Assembly: GCA_017540285.1 (NCBI GenBank) | Contig: JAFYBI010000102.1 | Span: 1 to 5,502 of the forward strand | Length of the DNA stretch: 5,502 nt | Source: Clostridia bacterium | GTDB taxonomy: Bacteria; Bacillota; Clostridia; Oscillospirales; CAG-272 | Reading direction: 5' to 3' | Shown here: positions 1 to 5,482 of the stretch, piece after piece | How positions within the stretch are numbered: the stretch's first letter is position 1 | How the letters are laid out: each line of letters opens with the position of its first letter | The notes under the pieces: generated by a model | What the model saw: the letters and a program-made list of their open reading frames with translations, nothing else | What the model was told of the DNA's origin: nothing | The model's database searches: none | Made by a program: the position numbers and the translations under genes

Positions 1-61
1 CCCGCTCTCCGGTACCGCCCGGTGCAGGCGAGTTCGTCTTTTGCCCGCGGGGGCTCCCCGT

Positions 62-76
62 CCGGGCACTGCCCGG
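62..76 (-). repeat. Palindromic repeat just downstream of the deacetylase gene (copy 1 of 2)
   Basis: Seen directly: on the minus strand this reads CCGGGCAGTGCCCGG, a 5-bp perfect stem around a five-base loop (perfectly palindromic apart from the central base). It starts 2 bases after the TAA stop of the deacetylase gene. The same 15 bases plus a following A occur on the plus strand at 5262-5277, downstream of the methyltransferase gene. No U-rich tract follows, so it is not a classic intrinsic terminator. It could be a REP-like 3'-end repeat or a weak terminator/processing hairpin. The remaining bases 1-61 show nothing else I can support. Confidence 0.5.
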
Positions 77-78
77 GG

Positions 79-1371
79 TTATTCGATCCCGCAGATCGGT
101 TCGATCACGAACCCCTGCGCGTGCACCCAGTCGATAAAGTCTCCGAGGACCGCCGCGTTGGTCGACGATTCCGCGTGCAGGAGATACACGCATCCCGGAT
201 ACATCCCCGCCTTCATCTTCGCGAGCGCCTCCGCCGGATCGGGCTGTACCGTCTGGCTCCAGTCGTAATACGCGAACGACCACATGACCGTGCGGTATCC
301 CATCTTCGCCGTGATCCGGATCACCCGCTCGTTCACGTCTCCCTGCGGCGGCCGCCAGTACAGCATGTCCGGCGCATCCGGGAACTCTTCCTTATAAGAC
401 GCCTCCACCTGCCGCATCTCGTTGATCACCTCGTCGACCGTGAGCGTCGTCATCAGCGGGTGGGTGTTCGTATGGCTCCCCACGATGTGCCCCTCGTCGA
501 GCATGCGGCGGACCAGATTGTGCATGTAGTCCTTGTCGAAGAGGTCGGACTTCCCGCGCACGAACGACCCCGTGAGGAAGAACGTCGCCGGGACGCCCTT
601 CGCCTTCAGGGTGTCGAGGATCTTCTCCGTCGAGCCGTACTCGTACCCGCAGTCGAACGTCAGGTAGATCACCTTGCGCGACGTGTCGCCCCGGTAGATC
701 GCGCCGTATTTCTTCAGCACCGCGAGCGTCGAGGCAAAGCGGTCGTAACGCATCAGCACCTCGCCCGTCACGGGATCGTAGCTCGAGAGCTCCCCGAAAT
801 ACCAGTCGTTGTTGTCCTTGTTCTTGTCCTCCCAGTACGTATCCGGCCAGTCGTACATCTCCCACATGCTGTCCATCCCGGACGTGTTTTGCTGCGGCAT
901 CTCGTAGACGGTGCTCCCGTTCAGGGAATACCACTTGATCGCGCCGAAGGGAGCTTCGCTCGAAGGATCAGCCGGCATCGGGGTCGGGTAGTACGTCGGC
1001 TGCGGTTCCGCGGGCTCCGGCGTCGTCACGGGCGGATCCGGCTCGGCCGGCTCGGCCTGCGTCACCGGCTCTTCCGGCTCAGTCGGCTTGTCCGGCTGCT
1101 CCGTCGGCTGCGGCGCGGGGTCGGTCCCCGTCTGGGGCTGCGGATCGCCCTGCCCCGCCGGGTCTTTCTCCGTCGTCGGCAGTCCCGTCGTCGGCTGTCC
1201 CGCAGCCGGATCGTCCGTCCCCGGCTCGGTACCGGCCGCCGTTTCGGTTTTCGGCGCACGGCCCACGCCCACGGTATCGGACGGCGCTTCGGCACGGCGC
1301 CGGATGCACGCCGCGCACAGCAGAAGGACCGCCGCGAGGAGAATCGCCCATTTGAGCCCGTTTTTCTTCAT
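79..1371 (-). CDS. pdaA: PdaA-type polysaccharide (peptidoglycan) deacetylase, probable lipoprotein
   Basis: 430 residues. Residues 7-21 are a hydrophobic signal segment ending in Cys19-Ala-Ala-Cys22, so Cys22 may be lipid-anchored, although Cys at -3 is an atypical lipobox. Residues ~25-140 are a low-complexity Pro/Thr/Glu/Ala linker. The NodB fold spans ~233-425: TFDCGYE (238-244), catalytic-site SHTNTH (His300, His304), WRPPQG (339-344), AYYDW (367-371) and LLHAES (397-402). The TFDxGYE, DW and LLHxxSxxNA pattern matches the delta-lactam-biosynthetic de-N-acetylase family. In spore formers PdaA de-acetylates MurNAc after CwlD amidase action, so muramic delta-lactam can form in the cortex. 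Oddity: Cys241 replaces the second Asp of the canonical TFDD metal-binding motif. The usual family member is shorter, without this linker, so a vegetative cell-wall role is also possible. The start is chosen by the Lys-Lys signal peptide; the SD is weak (AGAGA, 6 bases upstream). It has its own promoter, divergent from the next gene. Confidence 0.9.
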   Translation of the reverse strand: MKKNGLKWAILLAAVLLLCAACIRRRAEAPSDTVGVGRAPKTETAAGTEPGTDDPAAGQPTTGLPTTEKDPAGQGDPQPQTGTDPAPQPTEQPDKPTEPEEPVTQAEPAEPDPPVTTPEPAEPQPTYYPTPMPADPSSEAPFGAIKWYSLNGSTVYEMPQQNTSGMDSMWEMYDWPDTYWEDKNKDNNDWYFGELSSYDPVTGEVLMRYDRFASTLAVLKKYGAIYRGDTSRKVIYLTFDCGYEYGSTEKILDTLKAKGVPATFFLTGSFVRGKSDLFDKDYMHNLVRRMLDEGHIVGSHTNTHPLMTTLTVDEVINEMRQVEASYKEEFPDAPDMLYWRPPQGDVNERVIRITAKMGYRTVMWSFAYYDWSQTVQPDPAEALAKMKAGMYPGCVYLLHAESSTNAAVLGDFIDWVHAQGFVIEPICGIE

Positions 1372-1399
1372 GATCTGTCTCTGAATCCTCTATTTCGAT

Positions 1400-1413
1400 C
1401 CGGATCGATCCGG
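1400..1413. promoter_or_regulatory. 14-bp perfect palindrome in the deacetylase leader
   Basis: CCGGATCGATCCGG is a perfect palindrome lying between the predicted deacetylase transcription start (about 1438) and its ATG. The half CGATCCGG is also repeated directly, at 1396-1403 and 1406-1413. It could be an operator for a dimeric repressor or a small leader hairpin (5-bp stem, TCGA loop). No regulator gene is in the window, so the function is unknown. Confidence 0.35.
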
Positions 1414-1444
1414 TTGTTTCCGATATTCGTTTTCCTGCATATCT

Positions 1445-1473
1445 ATTCTATCATATCCGGGGCGCGGAGTCAA
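1445..1473 (-). promoter_or_regulatory. Sigma-A-type promoter for the deacetylase gene
   Basis: On the minus strand: TTGACT (-35, complement of 1468-1473), a 17-bp spacer, and TAGAAT (-10, complement of 1445-1450) preceded by TGA, which is an extended -10. That is 5 of 6 matches in each box with optimal spacing. Predicted transcription starts near 1438, giving a leader of roughly 66 nt. It looks like a vegetative sigma-A promoter, not a recognisable sporulation-sigma site, which bears on whether this PdaA-like protein is spore-specific. Confidence 0.75.
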
Positions 1474-1514
1474 GGGAAATCGACAAATCCATATTCTGAA
1501 AAATCCGCGCCCCG
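1458..1514. promoter_or_regulatory. 11-bp inverted repeat spanning the divergent promoter region
   Basis: The left arm CGGGGCGCGGA (1458-1468) and the right arm TCCGCGCCCCG (1504-1514) are perfect reverse complements separated by 35 bases of more AT-rich sequence. The left arm fills the spacer next to the deacetylase -35 box and includes its first base. The right arm ends 12 bases before the -35 box of the plus-strand promoter. Because the arms are not jointly transcribed from either predicted start, this is better read as a DNA-level, possibly shared operator than as an RNA hairpin. That is inference. Confidence 0.4.
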
Positions 1515-1526
1515 CGACATTTGCTC

Positions 1527-1555
1527 TTTACTCCCCGCCGGATTTGTGCTATACT
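1527..1555 (+). promoter_or_regulatory. Extended -10 promoter for the membrane protein / alpha-galactosidase operon
   Basis: TTTACT (-35, 1527-1532; 4 of 6 consensus), a 17-bp spacer, and TATACT (-10, 1550-1555; 5 of 6) preceded by the extended -10 TG at 1547-1548. Transcription would start near 1562, leaving a leader of about 30 nt with the SD at 1577-1583. No other good promoter is visible before 1988, so it probably drives both downstream genes. Confidence 0.75.
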
Positions 1556-1590
1556 ATAGGAAAGGTCACTCCACCAAGAAAGGCAGCTCC

Positions 1591-1959
1591 ATGAACAACA
1601 ACGCAAACGGCGGCGGCAGCAAGCGCCAGAACGTCTTTCTCTTCACCTGCATCGGCGGGATCCTCTACGTCGTTCCCGCCCTCTCCGCGCTCTATCTCGG
1701 CGTCGTCACCGACGGCTGGACGCCCGGCTTCATCCTCGGCATGGCGGCGGCGGTCCTCGGCATCCCGAATTCCCTTTTTGCGATCAGCGCCTTCGGGAAG
1801 AAGAAGCACCGCCCGCTCGTCGTCTCCTTCGCCGCGCTCCTGATCGTTCTGCACCTCGTCGTCCTGCCCCAGCTCGGCTCGTGGTATCTCATCCTCTCCC
1901 CCGCGCTCGTGCTGCTGGCCCTGATGATCGTTTTCTCGGGCGTCATTACGGAACACTGA
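1591..1959 (+). CDS. Small four-helix membrane protein of unknown function
   Basis: 122 residues; family not recognised. After a polar Asn/Gly-rich N-terminus (1-14, with Lys11-Arg12) there are four likely membrane segments at ~15-38, 45-68, 74-93 and 98-118, linked by short loops. Lys70-Lys-Lys-His-Arg74 forms a positive loop between helices 2 and 3. By the positive-inside rule both termini would be cytoplasmic. No catalytic or transport motif is visible. The start is set by AAGAAAGG (1577-1584... SD core ending 7 bases before ATG) and a strong promoter immediately upstream. The frame is also open far upstream, but that part is antisense to the deacetylase and is not real coding sequence. 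Only 28 bases separate its stop from the alpha-galactosidase start, so the two are probably co-transcribed. A role in sugar uptake is not supported: it is much smaller than known alpha-galactoside transporters. Confidence 0.8.
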   Translation: MNNNANGGGSKRQNVFLFTCIGGILYVVPALSALYLGVVTDGWTPGFILGMAAAVLGIPNSLFAISAFGKKKHRPLVVSFAALLIVLHLVVLPQLGSWYLILSPALVLLALMIVFSGVITEH

Positions 1960-1987
1960 TTCTTAAATCCGGAAGAAAGGACATGCC

Positions 1988-4216
1988 ATGATCCGCATCA
2001 CCTCTCATTCCCTCACCGGCGAGCCCCTCTTCCACCTCCGGGCAGGGGACGCGTCCTACGTTTTCTGCGTCTTTCACGGGTTTCTGCTGCATCTCTACTG
2101 CGGCCCCGCCGTGGAGGACGACGATCTCACCCCCCTGCTCGTGAAGGTCGGGCACGATTCCGTCGTGCCGCGTCCGGCCGATACCCCCGAGGGATGGTTC
2201 TCCCTCGACATCGCGCCGCAGGAATTCCCGGTCTGGGGTACCGGCGATTACCGCCCGTCCGCCCTCATGATCCGCTGCGCCGACGGGTCCGCCGCCACCT
2301 CCCTGCGCTATGTGTCGCACGAGGTCTTCGCGGGGAAGCCGGCCGTCGACGCCCAGCCCGCCGTCTTTGCCTCCGAAGACGAGGCCGACACCCTCGCCGT
2401 CATCCTCTCCGACCCGGGATCGGGCGTCACGGTGCGCCTGCTTTATACCGCCATCCGCGCCCTCCCCGCCGTGATCCGCCGCGCCGTCGTCGAAAATCCG
2501 ACGGATTCCCCAGTCACGATCGAGCGCTGCGCCTCGGCCTCCCTCGACGTCGCGACCTGGGCAGAACCCGCCGAGCTTCTGCATCTCTGGGGCACGTGGG
2601 GCCGGGAACGCACGGTCCAGCGCACACCCCTCGCGCACGGCACGGTCTCGGTGTCCTCCCGCCGCGGCGCATCCTCGCACCATCACAACCCCTTCGCCGC
2701 CCTCGTAACGGCGCGCACCACCGAAACCGCCGGACCGGCGATCGGGCTCTCCCTCATCTACGCCGGGAACTTCGAGATCCTGGCGGACACCGATCCCTTC
2801 GGCTCGATCCGGTTCACGGCGGGCATCGAACCCACCGATTTCACGTGGCGCCTCGAGCCGGGCGAATCGTTCGTCTCCCCCGAAGCCGTCCTCTCGATCT
2901 CCGGCGAAGGACTCGGCAAAATGAGCCGCACCTTCCACCGCCTCTGGCGCCGTCACCTCTGCCGCAGCGAATGGGCGGACCGGACCCGCCCCGTCCTCGT
3001 CAACAACTGGGAGGCGACCTATTTCAACTTCGACAGCGAAAAGCTCCTCGCGATCGCCCGGGACGCCGCGGCCTGCGGGATCGAAATGCTCGTCATGGAC
3101 GACGGCTGGTTCGGGACGCGCAATGACGACCGCTCCTCCCTCGGCGACTGGTTCGTCAACGAGGAGAAGCTCCCGGGCGGCCTGTCCCCGCTGGTCGAAC
3201 GGATCAACGCCCTCGGGCTGAAGTTCGGCATCTGGTTCGAGCCCGAAATGATCTCCCCGAAGAGCAGGCTGTATGACGCGCATCCCGACTGGGCGCTCGG
3301 AACGCCCGGCAGGGACAAGTCCGTCGCGCGGAGCCAGTACGTCCTCGACATGACGCGCCCCGACGTGCGGGATTACCTCTTCGAGACGATCTCGAACGTC
3401 CTCTCCTCCGCGAACATCGAATACGTCAAGTGGGACTTCAACCGCAACCTCACCGAAGCGGCGTCCGCCACCCTTCCGCCGGAGCGGCAGGGCGAGGTGA
3501 TGCACCGCTACGTCCTCGGGCTCTACGACCTCCTTGAGCGGATCACGGCGGCATACCCGCATCTCCTCCTCGAGGGCTGTTCCTCGGGCGGCGGGCGGTT
3601 CGATCCCGCGATGCTGTATTATGCGCCCCAGTACTGGACCTCCGACGACACGGACGCCATGGAGCGCCTCGACATCCAGCTCGGCACGTCGTTCGTCTAT
3701 CCGGCGTCGGCGATGAGCTGCCACGTCTCCGCCTCCCCGAACCATCAGACCCGCCGCGTCACGTCCTTCGAGACCCGCGGGCACGTCGCGATGGGCGGCG
3801 CGTTCGGGTACGAGCTCGACCTCACGACCCTCACGGACGAAGAAAAAGACCTCATCCGGCGTCAGGTCGCGGACTATCACCGGTATTACGGCCTCATCAA
3901 CCGCGGCGATTTCTACCGCCTGATCCTCCCCGGCGACACGGTCAACGGCAAAACGGGCGGGTGCGCGGCGTGGATGACGGTCTCGGAGGACCGGTCCGAG
4001 GCCCTCGTGACCTTCGTCGTGATCCGCGCGTCGATCCACCCGGTGTATTTCCTCCGCCTCGAGGGGCTCGATCCCGCGGCGAAATACCGGGAGGAGTCCA
4101 CCGGCGCGGTGACGGCGGGATCCACCCTGATGCGCGCCGGGATCAACCTCACGAGCGCGCGGCGCGGCGGCTGGACCGACGGCTCGTCCGTCGTGATGCA
4201 TTTCACGAGGATCTGA
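1988..4216 (+). CDS. GH36 alpha-galactosidase, full length
   Basis: 742 residues, close to the ~730 of bacterial GH36 enzymes such as Geobacillus AgaA. It hydrolyses terminal alpha-galactosyl residues, typically of melibiose, raffinose and stachyose, by a retaining mechanism. Domains: N-terminal beta-supersandwich (~1-325, including WGRER 204-208 and the SSHHHNPF stretch 229-236), TIM barrel (~330-650) and C-terminal beta-sandwich (~655-742). Active-site residues, placed by comparison with AgaA: Trp341 in NNWEA, Asp371-Asp372 in DDGWFG, Arg448, Lys481 and the nucleophile Asp483 in KWDFNRN, Cys531 in GCSSGGGRFD, and the acid/base Asp553 in SDDTD. All are intact. No signal peptide, so it acts in the cytosol on imported sugar, yet no sugar transporter or regulator is in the window. 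SD AGAAAGGA (1974-1981) is 6 bases before the ATG. It is probably the second gene of an operon with the small membrane protein. Exact substrate is inferred only. Confidence 0.97.
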   Translation: MIRITSHSLTGEPLFHLRAGDASYVFCVFHGFLLHLYCGPAVEDDDLTPLLVKVGHDSVVPRPADTPEGWFSLDIAPQEFPVWGTGDYRPSALMIRCADGSAATSLRYVSHEVFAGKPAVDAQPAVFASEDEADTLAVILSDPGSGVTVRLLYTAIRALPAVIRRAVVENPTDSPVTIERCASASLDVATWAEPAELLHLWGTWGRERTVQRTPLAHGTVSVSSRRGASSHHHNPFAALVTARTTETAGPAIGLSLIYAGNFEILADTDPFGSIRFTAGIEPTDFTWRLEPGESFVSPEAVLSISGEGLGKMSRTFHRLWRRHLCRSEWADRTRPVLVNNWEATYFNFDSEKLLAIARDAAACGIEMLVMDDGWFGTRNDDRSSLGDWFVNEEKLPGGLSPLVERINALGLKFGIWFEPEMISPKSRLYDAHPDWALGTPGRDKSVARSQYVLDMTRPDVRDYLFETISNVLSSANIEYVKWDFNRNLTEAASATLPPERQGEVMHRYVLGLYDLLERITAAYPHLLLEGCSSGGGRFDPAMLYYAPQYWTSDDTDAMERLDIQLGTSFVYPASAMSCHVSASPNHQTRRVTSFETRGHVAMGGAFGYELDLTTLTDEEKDLIRRQVADYHRYYGLINRGDFYRLILPGDTVNGKTGGCAAWMTVSEDRSEALVTFVVIRASIHPVYFLRLEGLDPAAKYREESTGAVTAGSTLMRAGINLTSARRGGWTDGSSVVMHFTRI

Positions 4217-4250
4217 CGGCTCCGGAACGAAGGACTTCCCCCGAAGATCT

Positions 4251-4277
4251 CCGAAGGGCGGCGGGAAAGCCCTTCGG
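4251..4277 (+). terminator. Stem-loop after the alpha-galactosidase gene, possible weak terminator
   Basis: CCGAAGGGC (4251-4259) pairs perfectly with GCCCTTCGG (4269-4277) around a 9-base loop. It begins 34 bases after the alpha-galactosidase stop. Downstream sequence is GCAAACGTTT, not a U-run, so intrinsic termination would be inefficient at best. It may be a Rho-independent variant, an mRNA 3'-stability hairpin, or a leader structure of the next gene. No convincing promoter lies between this hairpin and 4335, so read-through into the methyltransferase is plausible. Confidence 0.4.
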
Positions 4278-4324
4278 GCAAACGTTTCCGATCACACGAT
4301 ATTGAAGAAAGAAAAAGACAAGGC

Positions 4325-4330
4325 AGGAAA
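4325..4330 (+). promoter_or_regulatory. Ribosome binding site that decides the methyltransferase start
   Basis: AGGAAA lies with its GG 7 bases before the ATG at 4335. The alternative in-frame start, TTG at 4302, would add 11 mostly charged residues (KKEKDKAGKR type) but has no SD-like sequence before it. The ATG is therefore preferred. Confidence 0.7.
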
Positions 4331-4334
4331 ACGC

Positions 4335-5198
4335 ATGAAATCCCCCAGTATCCGTCATATCCGCTCGAAGGACGCCGCATGGCAGAAGCTCGAGGTGCTG
4401 AAAACGAACCGGAACAAGCGCTATCACTACGGCGAATTCCTCGTCGAAGGCGTGCGCAATCTCAACGAAGCGCGCCGGAACGGCTGGGAATTCTCTTCCC
4501 TGATCTATCCGGCGAACGTCCCGCTCTCCGACTGGGCGAAGGACCTTCTGCGCACGACCCGGACCGCGGAGAACATCGAGCTGCCCCCGGCGTTCATGGC
4601 CGAGCTCTCGGAAAAGGACGAGACGTCGGAGATCATGGCGGTCGTGAAGATGCGCCCGGACGACGCCGCCCGGATCCGGCCCCGCGGGAGATTCGCGCCC
4701 CTCGTCGCCCTTTTCGACCGCCCGTCGAACAAGGGGAATCTCGGCACCATTCTGCGCACCCTCGACGCTCTCGGCGCGGACGGGCTGATCCTGACGGGCC
4801 ACGGCGTCGATCTGTACGATCCCGAGGTCGTCGGCGCGACGATGGGCTCGTTCTTCGCGACGCCGGCGGTCCGCGTCCCGCGTCATGACGATCTCGCGGC
4901 GTATTTCGACGGTCTGCGGGCGGAATACGGCGATCTGAACGTCATCGGGACGACCTCGCACGCCGCGGACGTGAAGGGCCCGCTCTGGGAGAGCGATCTC
5001 ACCCGGCCCACGGTATTCATGATCGGATGCGAGACGGACGGGCTCTCGGAGGGGCTCCGGCCCTTCTGCACGGAGATGGTGACGATCCCGATGGCGGACA
5101 CCTCGACGGCGTCGTCGTTCAACGTGGCCTGCGCCGCGACGGTGATGTTTTATGAGGCTGTGCGGCAGCGCGCCGGGCAGCCGCGGGGTCCGCGGTGA
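4335..5198 (+). CDS. SpoU/TrmH-family RNA 2'-O-ribose methyltransferase
   Basis: 287 residues from the ATG. An SAM-dependent SPOUT-class enzyme that methylates a ribose 2'-OH in rRNA or tRNA; the target nucleotide cannot be read from the sequence. The N-terminal substrate-binding part (~1-110) carries FLVEGVRNLNEA (35-46), the usual SpoU 'xxEGxRxxxEA' signature. The knotted catalytic domain (~120-278) has motif 1, DRPSNKGNLGTILRT (128-142), motif 2, FMIGCETDGLS (228-238), and motif 3, IPMADTSTASSFNVA (251-265), followed by YEA. Motif 3 reads SFN where most relatives have SLN and has two extra residues before it; motif 1 is also extended (PSNKGNLG instead of PxNxG), so this is a distinct subgroup. 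It probably acts in the cytosol on ribosomal or transfer RNA. Its last residues, GQPRGPR, are encoded by a repeat that recurs downstream, and one base of that repeat makes the TGA stop. Confidence 0.92.
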   Translation: MKSPSIRHIRSKDAAWQKLEVLKTNRNKRYHYGEFLVEGVRNLNEARRNGWEFSSLIYPANVPLSDWAKDLLRTTRTAENIELPPAFMAELSEKDETSEIMAVVKMRPDDAARIRPRGRFAPLVALFDRPSNKGNLGTILRTLDALGADGLILTGHGVDLYDPEVVGATMGSFFATPAVRVPRHDDLAAYFDGLRAEYGDLNVIGTTSHAADVKGPLWESDLTRPTVFMIGCETDGLSEGLRPFCTEMVTIPMADTSTASSFNVACAATVMFYEAVRQRAGQPRGPR

Positions 5199-5248
5199 CA
5201 GGAAGAGCGCGCGTCGAAGGTGCGCGCGCCGCGGGGTCCGCGGGGACA
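5181..5248 (+). repeat. Two 20-bp direct repeats, first overlapping the methyltransferase stop
   Basis: Copy 1 (5181-5200) and copy 2 (5229-5248) are identical at 19 of 20 positions and 48 bp apart. Each contains CCGCGG-GGT-CCGCGG. The single difference is T5196 versus G5244; T5196 is the first base of the TGA stop. Between the copies, GCGCGC at 5207-5212 and 5222-5227 can form a 6-bp stem. Confidence 0.75.
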
Positions 5249-5295
5249 CATGGCGGGCTCACCGGGCAGTGCCCGGAGACACACGGCGGGCTCAC
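5245..5295 (+). repeat. Pair of 18-bp direct repeats, 33-bp period
   Basis: GACACATGGCGGGCTCAC (5245-5262) and GACACACGGCGGGCTCAC (5278-5295) differ at one base and are spaced by 33 bp. The palindrome at 5262-5276 lies between them. Both this period and the 48-bp period next to it are multiples of three. Confidence 0.75.
5262..5276 (+). repeat. Palindromic repeat downstream of the methyltransferase (copy 2 of 2)
   Basis: CCGGGCAGTGCCCGG, identical to the minus-strand sequence at 62-76 and in the same orientation relative to the gene upstream of it. The identity extends one base further (A). No U-tract follows. Confidence 0.5.
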
Positions 5296-5355
5296 TGCGC
5301 AAGCCCGCTGGCGCCTATGCAGTCTGCGCGGCTGCGCTTGCGGGTGAAGTACAGG

Positions 5356-5379
5356 TTTTCTCCTTTATGCAGGAGAGGA
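5356..5379 (+). other. Stem-loop with 9-bp stem (two G-U pairs)
   Basis: TTTTCTCCT (5356-5364) pairs with AGGAGAGGA (5371-5379) around the loop TTATGC; the inner six pairs are Watson-Crick, two outer pairs are wobble on the plus strand. The wobble pairs would be A-C mismatches on the other strand, which favours a plus-strand RNA. Function unknown. Confidence 0.4.
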
Positions 5380-5387
5380 AGAGGTCA

Positions 5388-5411
5388 GAGAAAGCTCTGC
5401 GGAGCTTTCTC
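5388..5411 (+). terminator. Perfect 10-bp hairpin with UNCG-type tetraloop
   Basis: GAGAAAGCTC (5388-5397) and GAGCTTTCTC (5402-5411) pair perfectly around UGCG. With its C-G closing pair this is a cUNCGg tetraloop, known to be exceptionally stable in RNA. The reverse strand would have CGCA, not a UNCG loop, so the plus-strand RNA is favoured. Downstream CCATTGATTT is only weakly U-rich, so terminator function for the methyltransferase transcript is possible but not firm. Confidence 0.5.
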
Positions 5412-5437
5412 CCATTGATTTGCTGCCTTGCGGCGCA

Positions 5438-5468
5438 CCCAAGAGGCCGCCGGAACCGGCCTCTTGGG
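5438..5468. terminator. Perfect 12-bp inverted repeat, terminator-like
   Basis: CCCAAGAGGCCG (5438-5449) pairs perfectly with CGGCCTCTTGGG (5457-5468) around a 7-base loop. It is the strongest hairpin in the window and could work on either strand. Neither side carries a U-tract, so it is not a standard intrinsic terminator; bidirectional termination, mRNA end protection or a repeat-element end are all possible. Confidence 0.5.
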
Positions 5469-5482
5469 GATCACCGCTCCCA

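Noticed and set aside
22..1590. Plus-strand frame that runs open into the small membrane protein, giving an apparent 645-residue protein
   Set aside because: The first part is antisense to the deacetylase and crosses the divergent promoters. A promoter and SD place the true start at 1591.
1983..1991. Two-codon ORF ATG-CCA-TGA overlapping the alpha-galactosidase start
   Set aside because: Its ATG is only 1 base past the SD core, too close for efficient initiation, and the ATG at 1988 has proper spacing. Probably coincidence.
1946..4201. A 751-codon open frame on the minus strand across the whole alpha-galactosidase gene
   Set aside because: It is antisense to a gene with every GH36 catalytic residue in place. 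Its translation is a monotonous Arg/Gly/Ala/Asp/Glu mix with no recognisable domain, as expected from the complement of GC-biased codons.
4275..4305. GATATT considered as a -10 box for the methyltransferase
   Set aside because: Only a weak match, and no -35-like sequence at 16-18 bp upstream.
4203..5249. 348-codon minus-strand frame over the methyltransferase
   Set aside because: Antisense shadow of a gene with clear SpoU motifs; Arg/Glu/Val-rich composition and no domain.
5181..5295. Short repeats considered as a CRISPR array
   Set aside because: Only two copies of each unit, with unequal periods (48 and 33 bp), no consistent repeat-spacer pattern and no cas genes.
5152..5418. 88-codon plus-strand frame starting inside the methyltransferase, with repeated peptides (RGVRGD twice, GDTxRAH twice)
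   Set aside because: It begins out of frame within a real gene, has no SD, is very Arg-rich, and its peptide repeats are explained by the DNA direct repeats.
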